Shown here: positions 35,855-44,651 of the stretch, piece by piece
How positions within the stretch are numbered: the first letter of the stretch is position 1
Layout: each line of letters opens with the position of its first letter
Source of the DNA: Lacihabitans sp. LS3-19
GTDB lineage: Bacteria > Bacteroidota > Bacteroidia > Cytophagales > Spirosomataceae
Assembly (NCBI RefSeq): GCF_024343575.1
Contig: NZ_RJUA01000122.1
Coordinates: forward strand, 1-64,000
Reading direction: 5' to 3'
DNA: 64,000 bases
Notes under the pieces: generated by a model
The model's input: the letters and a program-made list of their open reading frames with translations, nothing else
What the model was told of the DNA's origin: nothing
Databases searched by the model: none
Program-made: the position numbers and the translations under genes

Positions 35855-35889
35855 AAATGAGTTGAGTTTTTATTCAACTCATTTTTTTT
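35855..35889. terminator. Bidirectional hairpin terminator
   Basis: AAATGAGTTGA (35855-35865) and TCAACTCATTT (35874-35884) form an 11-bp stem with an 8-nt loop followed by a T run to 35889; the reverse strand has A-rich flanks as well. It overlaps the stop codon of the convergent GDPD-GH16 gene. Confidence 0.85.
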
Positions 35890-37393
35890 GAAATACTCTT
35901 ACGTAATCAACTTCCATTTTTGCTGGAAAAATATCCTCAGCTACACCATATTTGCCACCCCAATTGCCACCAACAGCGATATTCAAAATCAGATGAAAAC
36001 GCTTGTCATAAGGCCATTCTTGAAAATTCTTTTTGGTGTTTTTAAAACTGAAATATTTCTTGCCGTCGTACAGAAAATCTATCTTTTCTTGATCCCATTC
36101 TATGCCATAATCATGGAATTCTGAGTATGGGGTATCTATAAAAAACGACCCTGTTTTATGGGTTCCTATGGAATGATTAAATGCCTTGGTGTGCACTGTT
36201 CCATAAACCGTATCAGGTTCATATCCAACATGTTCCATTATGTCAATTTCACCACTTTCAGGCCAACCACCATATTCCCAGTCGGTAGGCAGCATCCATA
36301 TTGCAGGCCAAGTACCTTTCCCTTTGGGTAATTTAGCTCGCACTTCTATTTTGCCATTTAACCAATCTCCTTTGGTCTTGGTGACTAACCTCGCCGAAGC
36401 ATAATCTTTGCTTTCTGTTTTTTGTTTTTTGGCCGAAATCGTCAAAATACCATTTTTTACAAAAGCAGTATTTGCATCTTTTTCTGTATAAAATTGCAAC
36501 TCATTATTCCCCCAACCGTGTCCACCCACATCATATCCCCATTTTTTATCATCTGGCAGGCCATTATAATTGAACTCATCTGACCACACCAATTTCCAGT
36601 TGGTTTGTGTTGGCGATAATTTTAACCTTTCGAATGCCAGCTCGGGTTCGTTGGTGGTAATAAAATCAAAATTATTGGCTATCAACCAATCTAAATCTTT
36701 GGTCTCATTCACTGTCCAAGCGTTTAGACTTAATCCCAAACTTTTAGCTTCAGCTATCCACTCTGGCTTATTTTTAAAAACAGAAAAATGATAATCTAAT
36801 CCATCTATTTTATCTTTTTCAAGTTCGGCTGGCGACTTGGTTCCAGTCAGATATTGAAGATGAGCCATAGGATCTAAAGACCTGATTTTCAATAATATTT
36901 CATAATCAAAACTGATATAATCTACAATTTCCTTTGTCTTTGTTTTTTTAACCAACTCTACCACTTTTTGGGCAACCACCCTTCCTCTTTCGGTATTAGA
37001 AGCTGGCTTAATTTCGCAAACTAATCGGGTATATCCATTTTTTCCTGCCTTCAAATATTCCTTTAAAGTTGGGAGCTTTTCACCGTTCGACAGCTTAAAA
37101 GCAGACAGTTGCATATAAGTAGATTTTTCGATTTCTAAATCATGATATTTAGCATCGTGATTAACTACCAAAACTTCATCAGCTGTCATGTGAACATCAA
37201 ACTCTGAGCCTTTGCATTTTAAAGCAATAGCCTGTTTTAATGAGGCAATAGAATTTTCAGGTAGATTTTTTGCTTTCCATGCTCCTCTATGAGCTACCAC
37301 GGAATTAGTATTTTGTGTGAATCCAATCAAAGATTTGAACAAGAAAAGTGTTTGAAAAAAGTAATATTTTTTCAGAAAAAAAGTAATTTTCAT
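35879..37393 (-). CDS. GDPD-GH16 fusion protein
   Basis: A 504-residue secreted protein with two catalytic domains. Residues about 30-258 form a glycerophosphodiester phosphodiesterase domain: 'VVAHRGAWKAKNLPENS' (His35), 'GSEFDVHMTADEVLVVNHD' (Glu64, Asp66, His79). Residues about 265-504 form a GH16 beta-glucanase domain: 'WSDEFNYNGLPDDKKW', 'WPESGEIDIMEHVG' with catalytic Glu382, Asp384 and Glu387. GH16 members of this type usually cut laminarin-like beta-1,3-glucan or related polymers. Both active sites look intact. An unusual pairing, see findings. Confidence 0.92.
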   Translation of the reverse strand: MKITFFLKKYYFFQTLFLFKSLIGFTQNTNSVVAHRGAWKAKNLPENSIASLKQAIALKCKGSEFDVHMTADEVLVVNHDAKYHDLEIEKSTYMQLSAFKLSNGEKLPTLKEYLKAGKNGYTRLVCEIKPASNTERGRVVAQKVVELVKKTKTKEIVDYISFDYEILLKIRSLDPMAHLQYLTGTKSPAELEKDKIDGLDYHFSVFKNKPEWIAEAKSLGLSLNAWTVNETKDLDWLIANNFDFITTNEPELAFERLKLSPTQTNWKLVWSDEFNYNGLPDDKKWGYDVGGHGWGNNELQFYTEKDANTAFVKNGILTISAKKQKTESKDYASARLVTKTKGDWLNGKIEVRAKLPKGKGTWPAIWMLPTDWEYGGWPESGEIDIMEHVGYEPDTVYGTVHTKAFNHSIGTHKTGSFFIDTPYSEFHDYGIEWDQEKIDFLYDGKKYFSFKNTKKNFQEWPYDKRFHLILNIAVGGNWGGKYGVAEDIFPAKMEVDYVRVFQKK

Positions 37394-37702
37394 TTATTGT
37401 AAAAGGTCATTTTTCAAATTTAAATAAAAATATTCTGAATATTGATTTTATTTGATTTTGTTCAATTTGAAAACCTTTTCAACCGAAATCCAAACGTGTT
37501 TTTAATTAAAAATCTACCTTTATCCAAACTTAAAATCTAACATAGCTATCCTTTCTTGAAATATCCCAATTAATGTTTACAATATTTCAATTAATCTATG
37601 GTTTTCAAATACAAATTTCTTGAAAATACATTTTTCCAATAGATAATTTGCCAAAAACATAAAATCAAATAGGTAGTATTTTGTATTATTTTTTGAAAAA
37701 TC
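37394..37702. other. Intergenic region upstream of amtB
   Basis: About 400 bases separate the divergent GDPD-GH16 and amtB genes. Apart from the amtB promoter at 37703-37735 no repeat, hairpin or short gene was recognised. Confidence 0.5.
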
Positions 37703-37735
37703 TTTGCTTTTACCAAAAATATAGGCTTACATTTG
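37703..37735 (+). promoter_or_regulatory. Promoter of amtB (-33 TTTG, -7 TACATTTG)
   Basis: TTTG at 37703-37706 and TACATTTG at 37728-37735 are separated by 21 bp, a good match to the Bacteroidota -33/-7 promoter. The start codon is 67 bp beyond, leaving an AT-rich leader. Confidence 0.65.
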
Positions 37736-37802
37736 CACACTTTTTTAAGAAAAAATTAAAAAATACTTTAAAACAAGTATTTTTTAAGTACAACAAAATA
37801 TA

Positions 37803-39056
37803 ATGGACGAAATAAAAGAATTAGCTGCCAATCAGCAGGAATTGGTGCATGCTATAGACAGTGTTTGGGTAGCACTTTGTGCTGCTTTGATTTTTCAAAT
37901 GGAGGGAGGTTTCGCATTGCTAGAGGCCGGGTTTATACGCTCCAAAAACTCAATGAGTATTATAGCCAAAGTGATGATTGACATCATGATAGGTGGATTG
38001 GCATTTTATGCTTTTGGTTTTGCAGTTGCCTATGGTGCATCCAATGGCTATTTTGCCTTTGGCACAGGCATACTTTCAGGTGACCTTGGATTAAACCTTA
38101 CCATTTCCAACAGTCTCTTTTGGTTTTTACAGCTTGGCTTTGCTATCGCCTCCATTTCTATTGTTTCTGGCGGCATAGCCGAACGAATGAAAATGTGGTC
38201 TTATGCAGTCTTTGTAGTAATATTTTGTATCATAATCTATCCTGTAGCGGCCAACTGGGTTTGGAATCCAAACGGATGGTTGGCTAAACTTGGCTTTAAT
38301 GACTTTGCTGGTTCTTCAGCAGTACATGCGGTTGGTGGTTTTGCAGCATTAGCAGGTGCAATTTTAGTTGGCCCAAGAATGGGAAAATACAATGCGGATG
38401 GTTCTGCAAATGCCATTCCGGGTCATAATCTAACTTTGGCATCTGTTGGGGCATTTTTGCTGTGGTTTGGTTGGTTTGGTTTTAATCCAGGCTCAACATT
38501 AGCTGCTGTAGGCAAATGGGAATTGATAGGCAAAGTTGCTGTAAATACCTTCTTGGCTTCGGCAGCTGGCGGAGTTTCTACGATGGCGTATACTTTAATA
38601 AGGTATAAAAAAGTCGATATCACGATGGTAATCAACGGTGTATTGGCGGGCTTGGTGGCCATAACGGCTGGTTGTAATTTGGTAGGCCCAAATTCGGCTA
38701 TAGTAATTGGTTTTTTTGCTGGGGTTTTTGTTGATATTTGTGTAGTTTTAATTGACAAATTGAAAATCGATGATCCAGTTGGGGCAATTGCAGTTCACGG
38801 CGTAAACGGCTTTTTTGGCACAATTGCTGTTGGTGTTTTTGCAGAAGAAAAAGGACTTCTATTTTCGGGTGATATGAGTTTTCTAGGAATTCAAACTTTG
38901 GGCGTAGTAGTAATCTCTCTATTCTCATTTTTGACGACTTACGCTATCTTTTTCATAATGAAAAAGACGATAGGTATCAGAATTCATCGACACGAAGAAT
39001 TGGTAGGAATAGATGCCGTGGAGTTTGGCGTAGAGGCTTACACCACTTTTGAATAA
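37803..39056 (+). CDS. amtB: Ammonium transporter AmtB
   Basis: A 417-residue protein of the Amt family with about eleven membrane helices. Signature segments are 'ALIFQMEGGFALLEAGFIRSKNSMSIIAKVMIDI', 'FAGSSAVHAVGGFAALAGAILVGPRMG' (first pore His) and 'PVGAIAVHGVNGFFGTIAVG' (second pore His). No cleavable signal is evident; the N-terminus is a short hydrophilic segment, unlike E. coli AmtB. It conducts ammonium across the inner membrane. glnB follows 18 bp downstream, the usual pairing in which PII blocks the transporter. Confidence 0.96.
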   Translation: MDEIKELAANQQELVHAIDSVWVALCAALIFQMEGGFALLEAGFIRSKNSMSIIAKVMIDIMIGGLAFYAFGFAVAYGASNGYFAFGTGILSGDLGLNLTISNSLFWFLQLGFAIASISIVSGGIAERMKMWSYAVFVVIFCIIIYPVAANWVWNPNGWLAKLGFNDFAGSSAVHAVGGFAALAGAILVGPRMGKYNADGSANAIPGHNLTLASVGAFLLWFGWFGFNPGSTLAAVGKWELIGKVAVNTFLASAAGGVSTMAYTLIRYKKVDITMVINGVLAGLVAITAGCNLVGPNSAIVIGFFAGVFVDICVVLIDKLKIDDPVGAIAVHGVNGFFGTIAVGVFAEEKGLLFSGDMSFLGIQTLGVVVISLFSFLTTYAIFFIMKKTIGIRIHRHEELVGIDAVEFGVEAYTTFE

Positions 39057-39074
39057 TTATAAAATAACAGTACA

Positions 39075-39416
39075 ATGAAAAAAGTAGAAGCAATAGTAAA
39101 ACCTTCGAAATTGGAGGCGATTCAGAAAGGATTAACTGCCGCTGACATACCTTGTATGACAGTTATGCCAGTGAAAGGTGCTGGTCTTCAAAGAGGATAT
39201 TCCGAAATTTACAGAGGTTTAGAAAAACCAATGATACTGTTACCTAAAGTAATGATAATCTGCGTAGTAAGTGACGAAAACCTTGAAAAATGTATAGATG
39301 TAATATTAGAAAACGCCTCTGAGGGAAACATCGGAGACGGCAAAATATTTGTATATGACGTATATGATGCAGTCAGAATCCGAAACCACGAACGTGGCGG
39401 TGGAGCTATAAAGTAA
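39075..39416 (+). CDS. glnB: PII nitrogen-regulatory protein
   Basis: A 113-residue PII protein. The N-terminus 'MKKVEAIVKPSKLEAIQKGL', the B-loop region 'EGNIGDGKIFVYDVYDAVRIR' and the C-terminal 'NHERGGGAIK' are conserved. The T-loop (36-55) reads 'GAGLQRGYSEIYRGLEKPMI': Tyr46 is kept, but the position of the uridylylated Tyr51 is Lys. Control by uridylylation is therefore unlikely; ATP/ADP/2-oxoglutarate binding remains plausible. As an amtB partner it could equally be called glnK. Confidence 0.93.
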   Translation: MKKVEAIVKPSKLEAIQKGLTAADIPCMTVMPVKGAGLQRGYSEIYRGLEKPMILLPKVMIICVVSDENLEKCIDVILENASEGNIGDGKIFVYDVYDAVRIRNHERGGGAIK

Positions 39417-39425
39417 GAACAATTT

Positions 39426-39466
39426 ACAAAGCCAATCTTTTTAAAAATGATTGGCTTTGTTTTTAT
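39426..39466 (+). terminator. Terminator of amtB-glnB
   Basis: ACAAAGCCAATC (39426-39437) and GATTGGCTTTGT (39449-39460) form a perfect 12-bp stem with an 11-nt loop followed by TTTTAT. Confidence 0.9.
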
Positions 39467-39474
39467 AAATCCAT

Positions 39475-40596
39475 TTACTTTTTCAACAAATAAACCTGCG
39501 TACCTGCCAACAAATAGCAGCCCAAACCAAAGTCTTCAAAATTGGCTTTTTTGTCAAAACTCAAAGGTTGGCCATCTTTTGGTTCTTTTCCTGTGGATTG
39601 TACAAATCCTAACATTCCGTCAGAATGAAGACAGGTTTTATTCATGGCATTCCATGCTTTAATGGTGGGTTTTAAATATTTTTTCTTACTCAAATATCCG
39701 TTATTTATTCCCCAAGCCATTCCATACACAAAAAGTGCTGTTCCTGATAATTCTGATCCACCAAAATCATCAGGATCGGCCAGTGAAACATTCCAAAAAC
39801 CATCTTTCCTTTGAAGCGGTAAAAGCGAATTCATCATTGTCAAATACATCTCCTCATATTCTTTATAATGCTTGGTATCTTTTGGCAATATTTCCAACAT
39901 TTTCACCATGGCAGCCACTACCCAGCCATTACCTCTTGACCAATAACATTGCTTTCCATTTGGAGTGGTAAACGGCGGCACAAAACTTTTGTCTCGCCAC
40001 CAAAGTCCATCCTTAGGATTATACAAACCACCTCCTTCTACGTTTTTTGAAAACAGATAAAGCTCATGCATTTTCTCAAAATAACGTTCGTCATTGTACA
40101 TCACCCCTAACTTTGCGTAAACTGGCATGGCCATTTGCAAAGCATCAATCCACGTCCAATCATCCACTTTTTCAGAAGCAATCATTAAGTCAATAGAAGC
40201 TTTAATTTCTGATAGACGTTGTTTTTGAGTGGTGTCCATTTGGTACAAATCAATATAGGTGATACCGCAGCAATGGCTATCTGCATGTCGAGAATTCACA
40301 CCAAACCAAGTAGCCCATTTGTTGCCATCTCCCCATTTTACAGCATAATCTATGTATTTTTTATCGGCATCTATTTTGTAAAAATCCATTAAGCCTTCAT
40401 AATAAATCCCTCTCGTCCAAAGATTAGAAGTTCGGACTTTGTCCAGCACAATTTTTTCAGATGGATCAGGCCATTTTTTCATCAAATATTCATTGGCCAA
40501 ACGCATGTTTTCTAAGGCAGTTTCTTTCGAAATAATCTTTTGACAATTACTTGAAAAGCTGTATAGAAGAAATAAAATTATACTTAGAACTCTCAT
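39475..40596 (-). CDS. GH105 unsaturated rhamnogalacturonyl/uronyl hydrolase
   Basis: A 373-residue secreted protein (signal MRVLSIILFLLYSFSSNCQ) with the GH88/GH105 (alpha/alpha)6 pattern: 'TSNLWTRGIYYEGLMDFYKI', 'ADSHCCGITYIDLYQM', 'DWTWIDALQMAMPVYAKLG', 'CYWSRGNGWVVAAMVKMLEILP', 'ELSGTALFVYGMAWGI'. The 'W.D.L.M' and 'WSRGNGW' segments hold the acidic residue and substrate-binding aromatics. It removes the 4,5-unsaturated uronic acid left by pectate or rhamnogalacturonan lyases. Monocistronic, convergent with glnB. Confidence 0.9.
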   Translation of the reverse strand: MRVLSIILFLLYSFSSNCQKIISKETALENMRLANEYLMKKWPDPSEKIVLDKVRTSNLWTRGIYYEGLMDFYKIDADKKYIDYAVKWGDGNKWATWFGVNSRHADSHCCGITYIDLYQMDTTQKQRLSEIKASIDLMIASEKVDDWTWIDALQMAMPVYAKLGVMYNDERYFEKMHELYLFSKNVEGGGLYNPKDGLWWRDKSFVPPFTTPNGKQCYWSRGNGWVVAAMVKMLEILPKDTKHYKEYEEMYLTMMNSLLPLQRKDGFWNVSLADPDDFGGSELSGTALFVYGMAWGINNGYLSKKKYLKPTIKAWNAMNKTCLHSDGMLGFVQSTGKEPKDGQPLSFDKKANFEDFGLGCYLLAGTQVYLLKK

Positions 40597-40681
40597 ATAT
40601 TTGTTTTTTTGACAAAAATATACTTAATTCTCGACTTCACTCTTCTGTAAATACCTGAATACAAAATCCGTATTATTCTAG

Positions 40682-43600
40682 TTACAAGTCACATCCACCG
40701 ATTTTAGCCAAAAAATACCCTTTATCGTTCGGTTTTATTTCAAATCCGGGATTCAAAATCACTGCATTCTTAGCATCATAATCTACTCGACTTTTTAATA
40801 TAATCTTGTTTGTTGCCTCAATAGTACTTGCAGATTGTATAATTTCGGCACTTTCAAAAAAGTCGTCTAAGGGACTAGATAATATACTTGACAAAACACA
40901 GGGTCTAGGTGTTGCCTCTATTGAAAAATTAAAATAAATGTCATTGTCTGGTCTTATACCGCCATAATTTTGGACAGAATCAGCAATTATTTTTAGTGTA
41001 TAATTACCAGAATAAAGTTTAACATTCGGCTTTATTAACACTTTTTTATTATCAAAAGAAATTGTGCCTGAAAAAAAGTGAACATTATTCTCAGCATCTT
41101 TCAATTCAAAAACTTTTGTAAAATCTACAATATTTGCACCTAAGAAATCATTCAAATTCCTTTTTAAAACTGGCTCAGGAAAACTTATTTGTAGGCTCGT
41201 AGTATCAGCACCTTTGGGTGCATTTGTGTAACTTACTAAAGAAATATCAGGAGCAAGAAAGTTTGGTTTTTTATTAAAATACAACCTAAATTCTCCGGGC
41301 TGTAGGGTAATCGAACTTGAAACAGTCTGCCAAGTTTGGCTAAAATATTCATACCACTGTGAGCTCAAAGAAGCGTTAAAGTCGGGATTGCCAGTGATAA
41401 CTGAATTTGCTGTATTGGCTATTATTGTAACTGCAGTATCTCCAACAGAGCTGTAAAAATGGTATCTTTTAAATTGGCTTACAAGGTCGGTTTTGGCACC
41501 TCCAAGATTGTCAAAATCTTTATGAAATGTCAAAGGCATTCGATTTCTAAGCCAAAATAATCTGGCATAAGTTTCATAAATATTCCTTCTTTCTGGCACG
41601 TCAAAGTAATCCCATCGAATCGGTTTTTTACCTGTACGACCATTATAATTTATACTGTAATCATAACCTAGCTCACCAAACTGCCAAATTTGCCTAGGAC
41701 CTGTAAAAAGCAGATTCATTGCAGCTGAGACTTGCAGAAATTTAGAACGCAAAACCAAGTCTGTTTTAATTAAGCCATTGCCATATTGAGTTTGTTTATA
41801 CGCAATTCGCTCCTCATCATGACTTTCCATATAACTCACCCAGGTTGGATTATTATAGGTTTTGTTTTTATAATATACCTCTGCCAAATTGCTTTTATTA
41901 GGATCACCCGCATCTGGTGCCCAACCCATAGCTATTTCACTGTATTTATTGTTCGGCGAAACGCCAGACCACAGATTAATTCCAAAACTATAATCGGCAA
42001 GTGTTTTATCTTCTGAAACATTGGCCAAATGCTCCATGATTACATAAGGTTGTGAACCTGTAGCACCATTATCAATGAGCCACATTTTGTCAGCCATCCT
42101 TTTTAATAATGCAATCCTTGAAGCATCATAACAACCACCCCATTCATCAGCACAAAGGCCATTTGGATAGGGTGTATTCCCAAAACCTTTTGTAAAGTCA
42201 AATCTTATTCCATCTATTTTGAATTCGGTCAACCAAAAATGTATTACACTATCCACAAAAGCCTGAGTATGCGGGCTTTCATGATTGAAATCGTTGCCCC
42301 ACTGTGCAGCAGGATTTGAAAAATTCGAAACCGCATTAAACCATGGATTATTGGTAGCTGGCCGATTATTCAAATCGTCCCAATACATGCGAGCGTGTGG
42401 ATTTGTGCCAAATGCATGATTCAAAACCATGTCGCCAATAACCGAAATCCCTCTTATGTGACACTCATCAACAAATGTTTTGTAGTCGTTTTTAGTACCG
42501 TAAGCTTTGTCTACAGCAAAATAATAATTTGGATTATAACCCCAAGAGTCATTTCCTTCAAATTCGCTTACTGGCAGTGTCTCAATAGCATTTATACCCA
42601 TCCTTTTGAGATAGTCCAACTTAGAAATAGCAGCCAAATAGGTTCCCTCTGTAGTAAAATCTCTAAAATGTAGTTGATAAATATTGAGTTTGTTTTGAGG
42701 AATTCTATTAAAATTTTCAATCTGCCAATTGAATTGACTTGATTGGGTTTGCAAAACAGAAGCAATGGTAGGTGTTTCGCCATTTTTAGGCATAGCTTCG
42801 GTAGGATATTGTATCAAACCTGGATAAACTGCACCAGATATAGAACTATCATTCCATGGGTCGCTGACTTTTTCAGTATAAGGATCTCCTATTCTGGTTT
42901 TTCCATCAATGAGATATTGAAAAACATATTCTTGTCCTGGTGATAAACTATTAATCTCTTTCCAAAATACTTTTTTTGAAGCGTCATAATTCATCAGAAA
43001 GTTGCAGTTCACTGACCAATTATTAAAATCTCCAACAACATGAACTGAATTGATATTCTCAGTAGGAGCATGTAAAACCAAAGTTGCTTTTGTATAATCC
43101 ACTGAATAATTTATCCCATATTTTAAACCTGTAGGTAATGTAGACGACAATGAGATGGGGTTTGACGAACAAACAGAAACTTTTACAGTATCTGCTAAAT
43201 CAGAAATGCCATTATTTGCTTTGATAATAATAGTATAAATTCCTTCTGAGGTGGGAGTATACAAAAAGCTACTTCTATTCGCTGCGATACTTGAATGCTC
43301 TAAATTTCCGTTTACATACATTGAAAATTCGGAAATTTGGTTTGTGAATCCTGTTATTCTAAAAGGTTTATTTATTTGCTTAGCAATGAAAGACCCTGAA
43401 GGTTCACGTGTTTCTAAATATCTGCTTGTCTCCAATAAAAGTTGGAAATCTGAGGAGCCGTCTTTTTCAATAATAGTGCCGTCTGCCGACCTAAAAACTG
43501 CCATTATTTTAAAAGCTTTCTCTGCCGAGGACAATTGGTAATAATCTCGAATAGAAGGAATAGTTAAAGTATAAACATCAGACCCGATTTTGGTCATTTG

Positions 43601-44608
43601 ACCAGGGCTTATTAGAGAATCTCCCCAAAGCCCTTGGGTATGGTTCCAAGCTATAGAAGCCAAGCCTTCTGTAACCACACCTGAATGCATGAAAACTTTT
43701 TGACTAGTGCCAATGAGATTATCCGAAGCTGTAAAAGTAAATGTGACAGGTACATTGTCAGGAGGCAAACTAAGACTCAGGCTAACATTGCTAGCATTTT
43801 TTTGATAAATTATATATTTTTTAAAACCTGTTTTGTTTAATCCAAAGTCAGCAGTTTGTCCATCGTTTCCATTCTGCTTTTTTATCAATCCGAAAACTGT
43901 TGATTTGGTTAGATTGGATGCCGAAGTGCCAAAATATGTATTTGGAACAAAATCAATGTACCAAAGATCTGAACTACCTATTCTTGTACATTGACTTGCT
44001 GGGTTGGAATTTGTCCAAGAACCATTATATGGACTATTTATGTTTCCACCTCCGTTATTGTAGTAAGACCATAAAAACAAAGGCCCTACAAAACCGGAAA
44101 AGCTGGTGCCACCCAAATCAACCATTAATCTGATTGGCTTGTTTCCAGACCAATTAATATTAGCTTGGATTCCTTCATTTGCAAAAGGATAAATATTTGC
44201 AAAATCTTGGGTTTTACCAGGCACTCCACCAGAAACATCATTTCCATCAAGCTTTTTGACTAAGAAATTTATTCCAGAAGCTTTTAAAAAATCTTCATGT
44301 AAACCAAAAAAGGTATTTGGCAAAATTGTGATGCTCCTTAAATTCCCTCCTAAATCAGTCAATTTAGAACTTATACTTGAATTGGCCCATGTGCCATTGT
44401 TTGGAGCATCAAAACCTTGACCAGCACCATTATTGACCCAAGACCATAAGTACAAATCGCCAGAGTATCCGCTAAAAGAGGTTCCATTAAAATCAAAATT
44501 AATAGTAACAGATTGATCAGCTTGCCAATCAATTGGGTCAAAGCTTATTTTCTGAGAATGAGCATAGTAAGCAAAGAAAAATGTAAACAAAAAAATACTT
44601 TTCTTCAT
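40682..44608 (-). CDS. Secreted multi-domain GH13 alpha-amylase-type enzyme
   Basis: A 1308-residue protein with signal peptide MKKSIFLFTFFFAYYAHS. Residues 20-480 hold about three related beta modules (for example 'FDFNGTSFSGYSGDLYLWSWVNNG' and 'VDLGGTSFSGFVGPLFLWSYYNNG'); about 510-620 is a CBM48-like domain ('NINSVHVVGDFNNWSV'); about 640-1080 the GH13 barrel with 'GIRFDFTKGF' (nucleophile near 800), 'YVIMEHLA' (acid near 855) and 'SHDEERIAY' (near 930); then an all-beta part and a C-terminal 3-coathanger-stack-like domain ('KIILKSRVDYDAKNAVILNPGFEI', ending in Cys). Likely acts on starch or glycogen at the cell surface. It follows the T9SS-protein gene by 43 bp. Confidence 0.9.
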   Translation of the reverse strand: MKKSIFLFTFFFAYYAHSQKISFDPIDWQADQSVTINFDFNGTSFSGYSGDLYLWSWVNNGAGQGFDAPNNGTWANSSISSKLTDLGGNLRSITILPNTFFGLHEDFLKASGINFLVKKLDGNDVSGGVPGKTQDFANIYPFANEGIQANINWSGNKPIRLMVDLGGTSFSGFVGPLFLWSYYNNGGGNINSPYNGSWTNSNPASQCTRIGSSDLWYIDFVPNTYFGTSASNLTKSTVFGLIKKQNGNDGQTADFGLNKTGFKKYIIYQKNASNVSLSLSLPPDNVPVTFTFTASDNLIGTSQKVFMHSGVVTEGLASIAWNHTQGLWGDSLISPGQMTKIGSDVYTLTIPSIRDYYQLSSAEKAFKIMAVFRSADGTIIEKDGSSDFQLLLETSRYLETREPSGSFIAKQINKPFRITGFTNQISEFSMYVNGNLEHSSIAANRSSFLYTPTSEGIYTIIIKANNGISDLADTVKVSVCSSNPISLSSTLPTGLKYGINYSVDYTKATLVLHAPTENINSVHVVGDFNNWSVNCNFLMNYDASKKVFWKEINSLSPGQEYVFQYLIDGKTRIGDPYTEKVSDPWNDSSISGAVYPGLIQYPTEAMPKNGETPTIASVLQTQSSQFNWQIENFNRIPQNKLNIYQLHFRDFTTEGTYLAAISKLDYLKRMGINAIETLPVSEFEGNDSWGYNPNYYFAVDKAYGTKNDYKTFVDECHIRGISVIGDMVLNHAFGTNPHARMYWDDLNNRPATNNPWFNAVSNFSNPAAQWGNDFNHESPHTQAFVDSVIHFWLTEFKIDGIRFDFTKGFGNTPYPNGLCADEWGGCYDASRIALLKRMADKMWLIDNGATGSQPYVIMEHLANVSEDKTLADYSFGINLWSGVSPNNKYSEIAMGWAPDAGDPNKSNLAEVYYKNKTYNNPTWVSYMESHDEERIAYKQTQYGNGLIKTDLVLRSKFLQVSAAMNLLFTGPRQIWQFGELGYDYSINYNGRTGKKPIRWDYFDVPERRNIYETYARLFWLRNRMPLTFHKDFDNLGGAKTDLVSQFKRYHFYSSVGDTAVTIIANTANSVITGNPDFNASLSSQWYEYFSQTWQTVSSSITLQPGEFRLYFNKKPNFLAPDISLVSYTNAPKGADTTSLQISFPEPVLKRNLNDFLGANIVDFTKVFELKDAENNVHFFSGTISFDNKKVLIKPNVKLYSGNYTLKIIADSVQNYGGIRPDNDIYFNFSIEATPRPCVLSSILSSPLDDFFESAEIIQSASTIEATNKIILKSRVDYDAKNAVILNPGFEIKPNDKGYFLAKIGGCDL

Positions 44609-44651
44609 AAAATTAAGATTGAAAAGTTTAAGGAATATTATTAATTAATTC

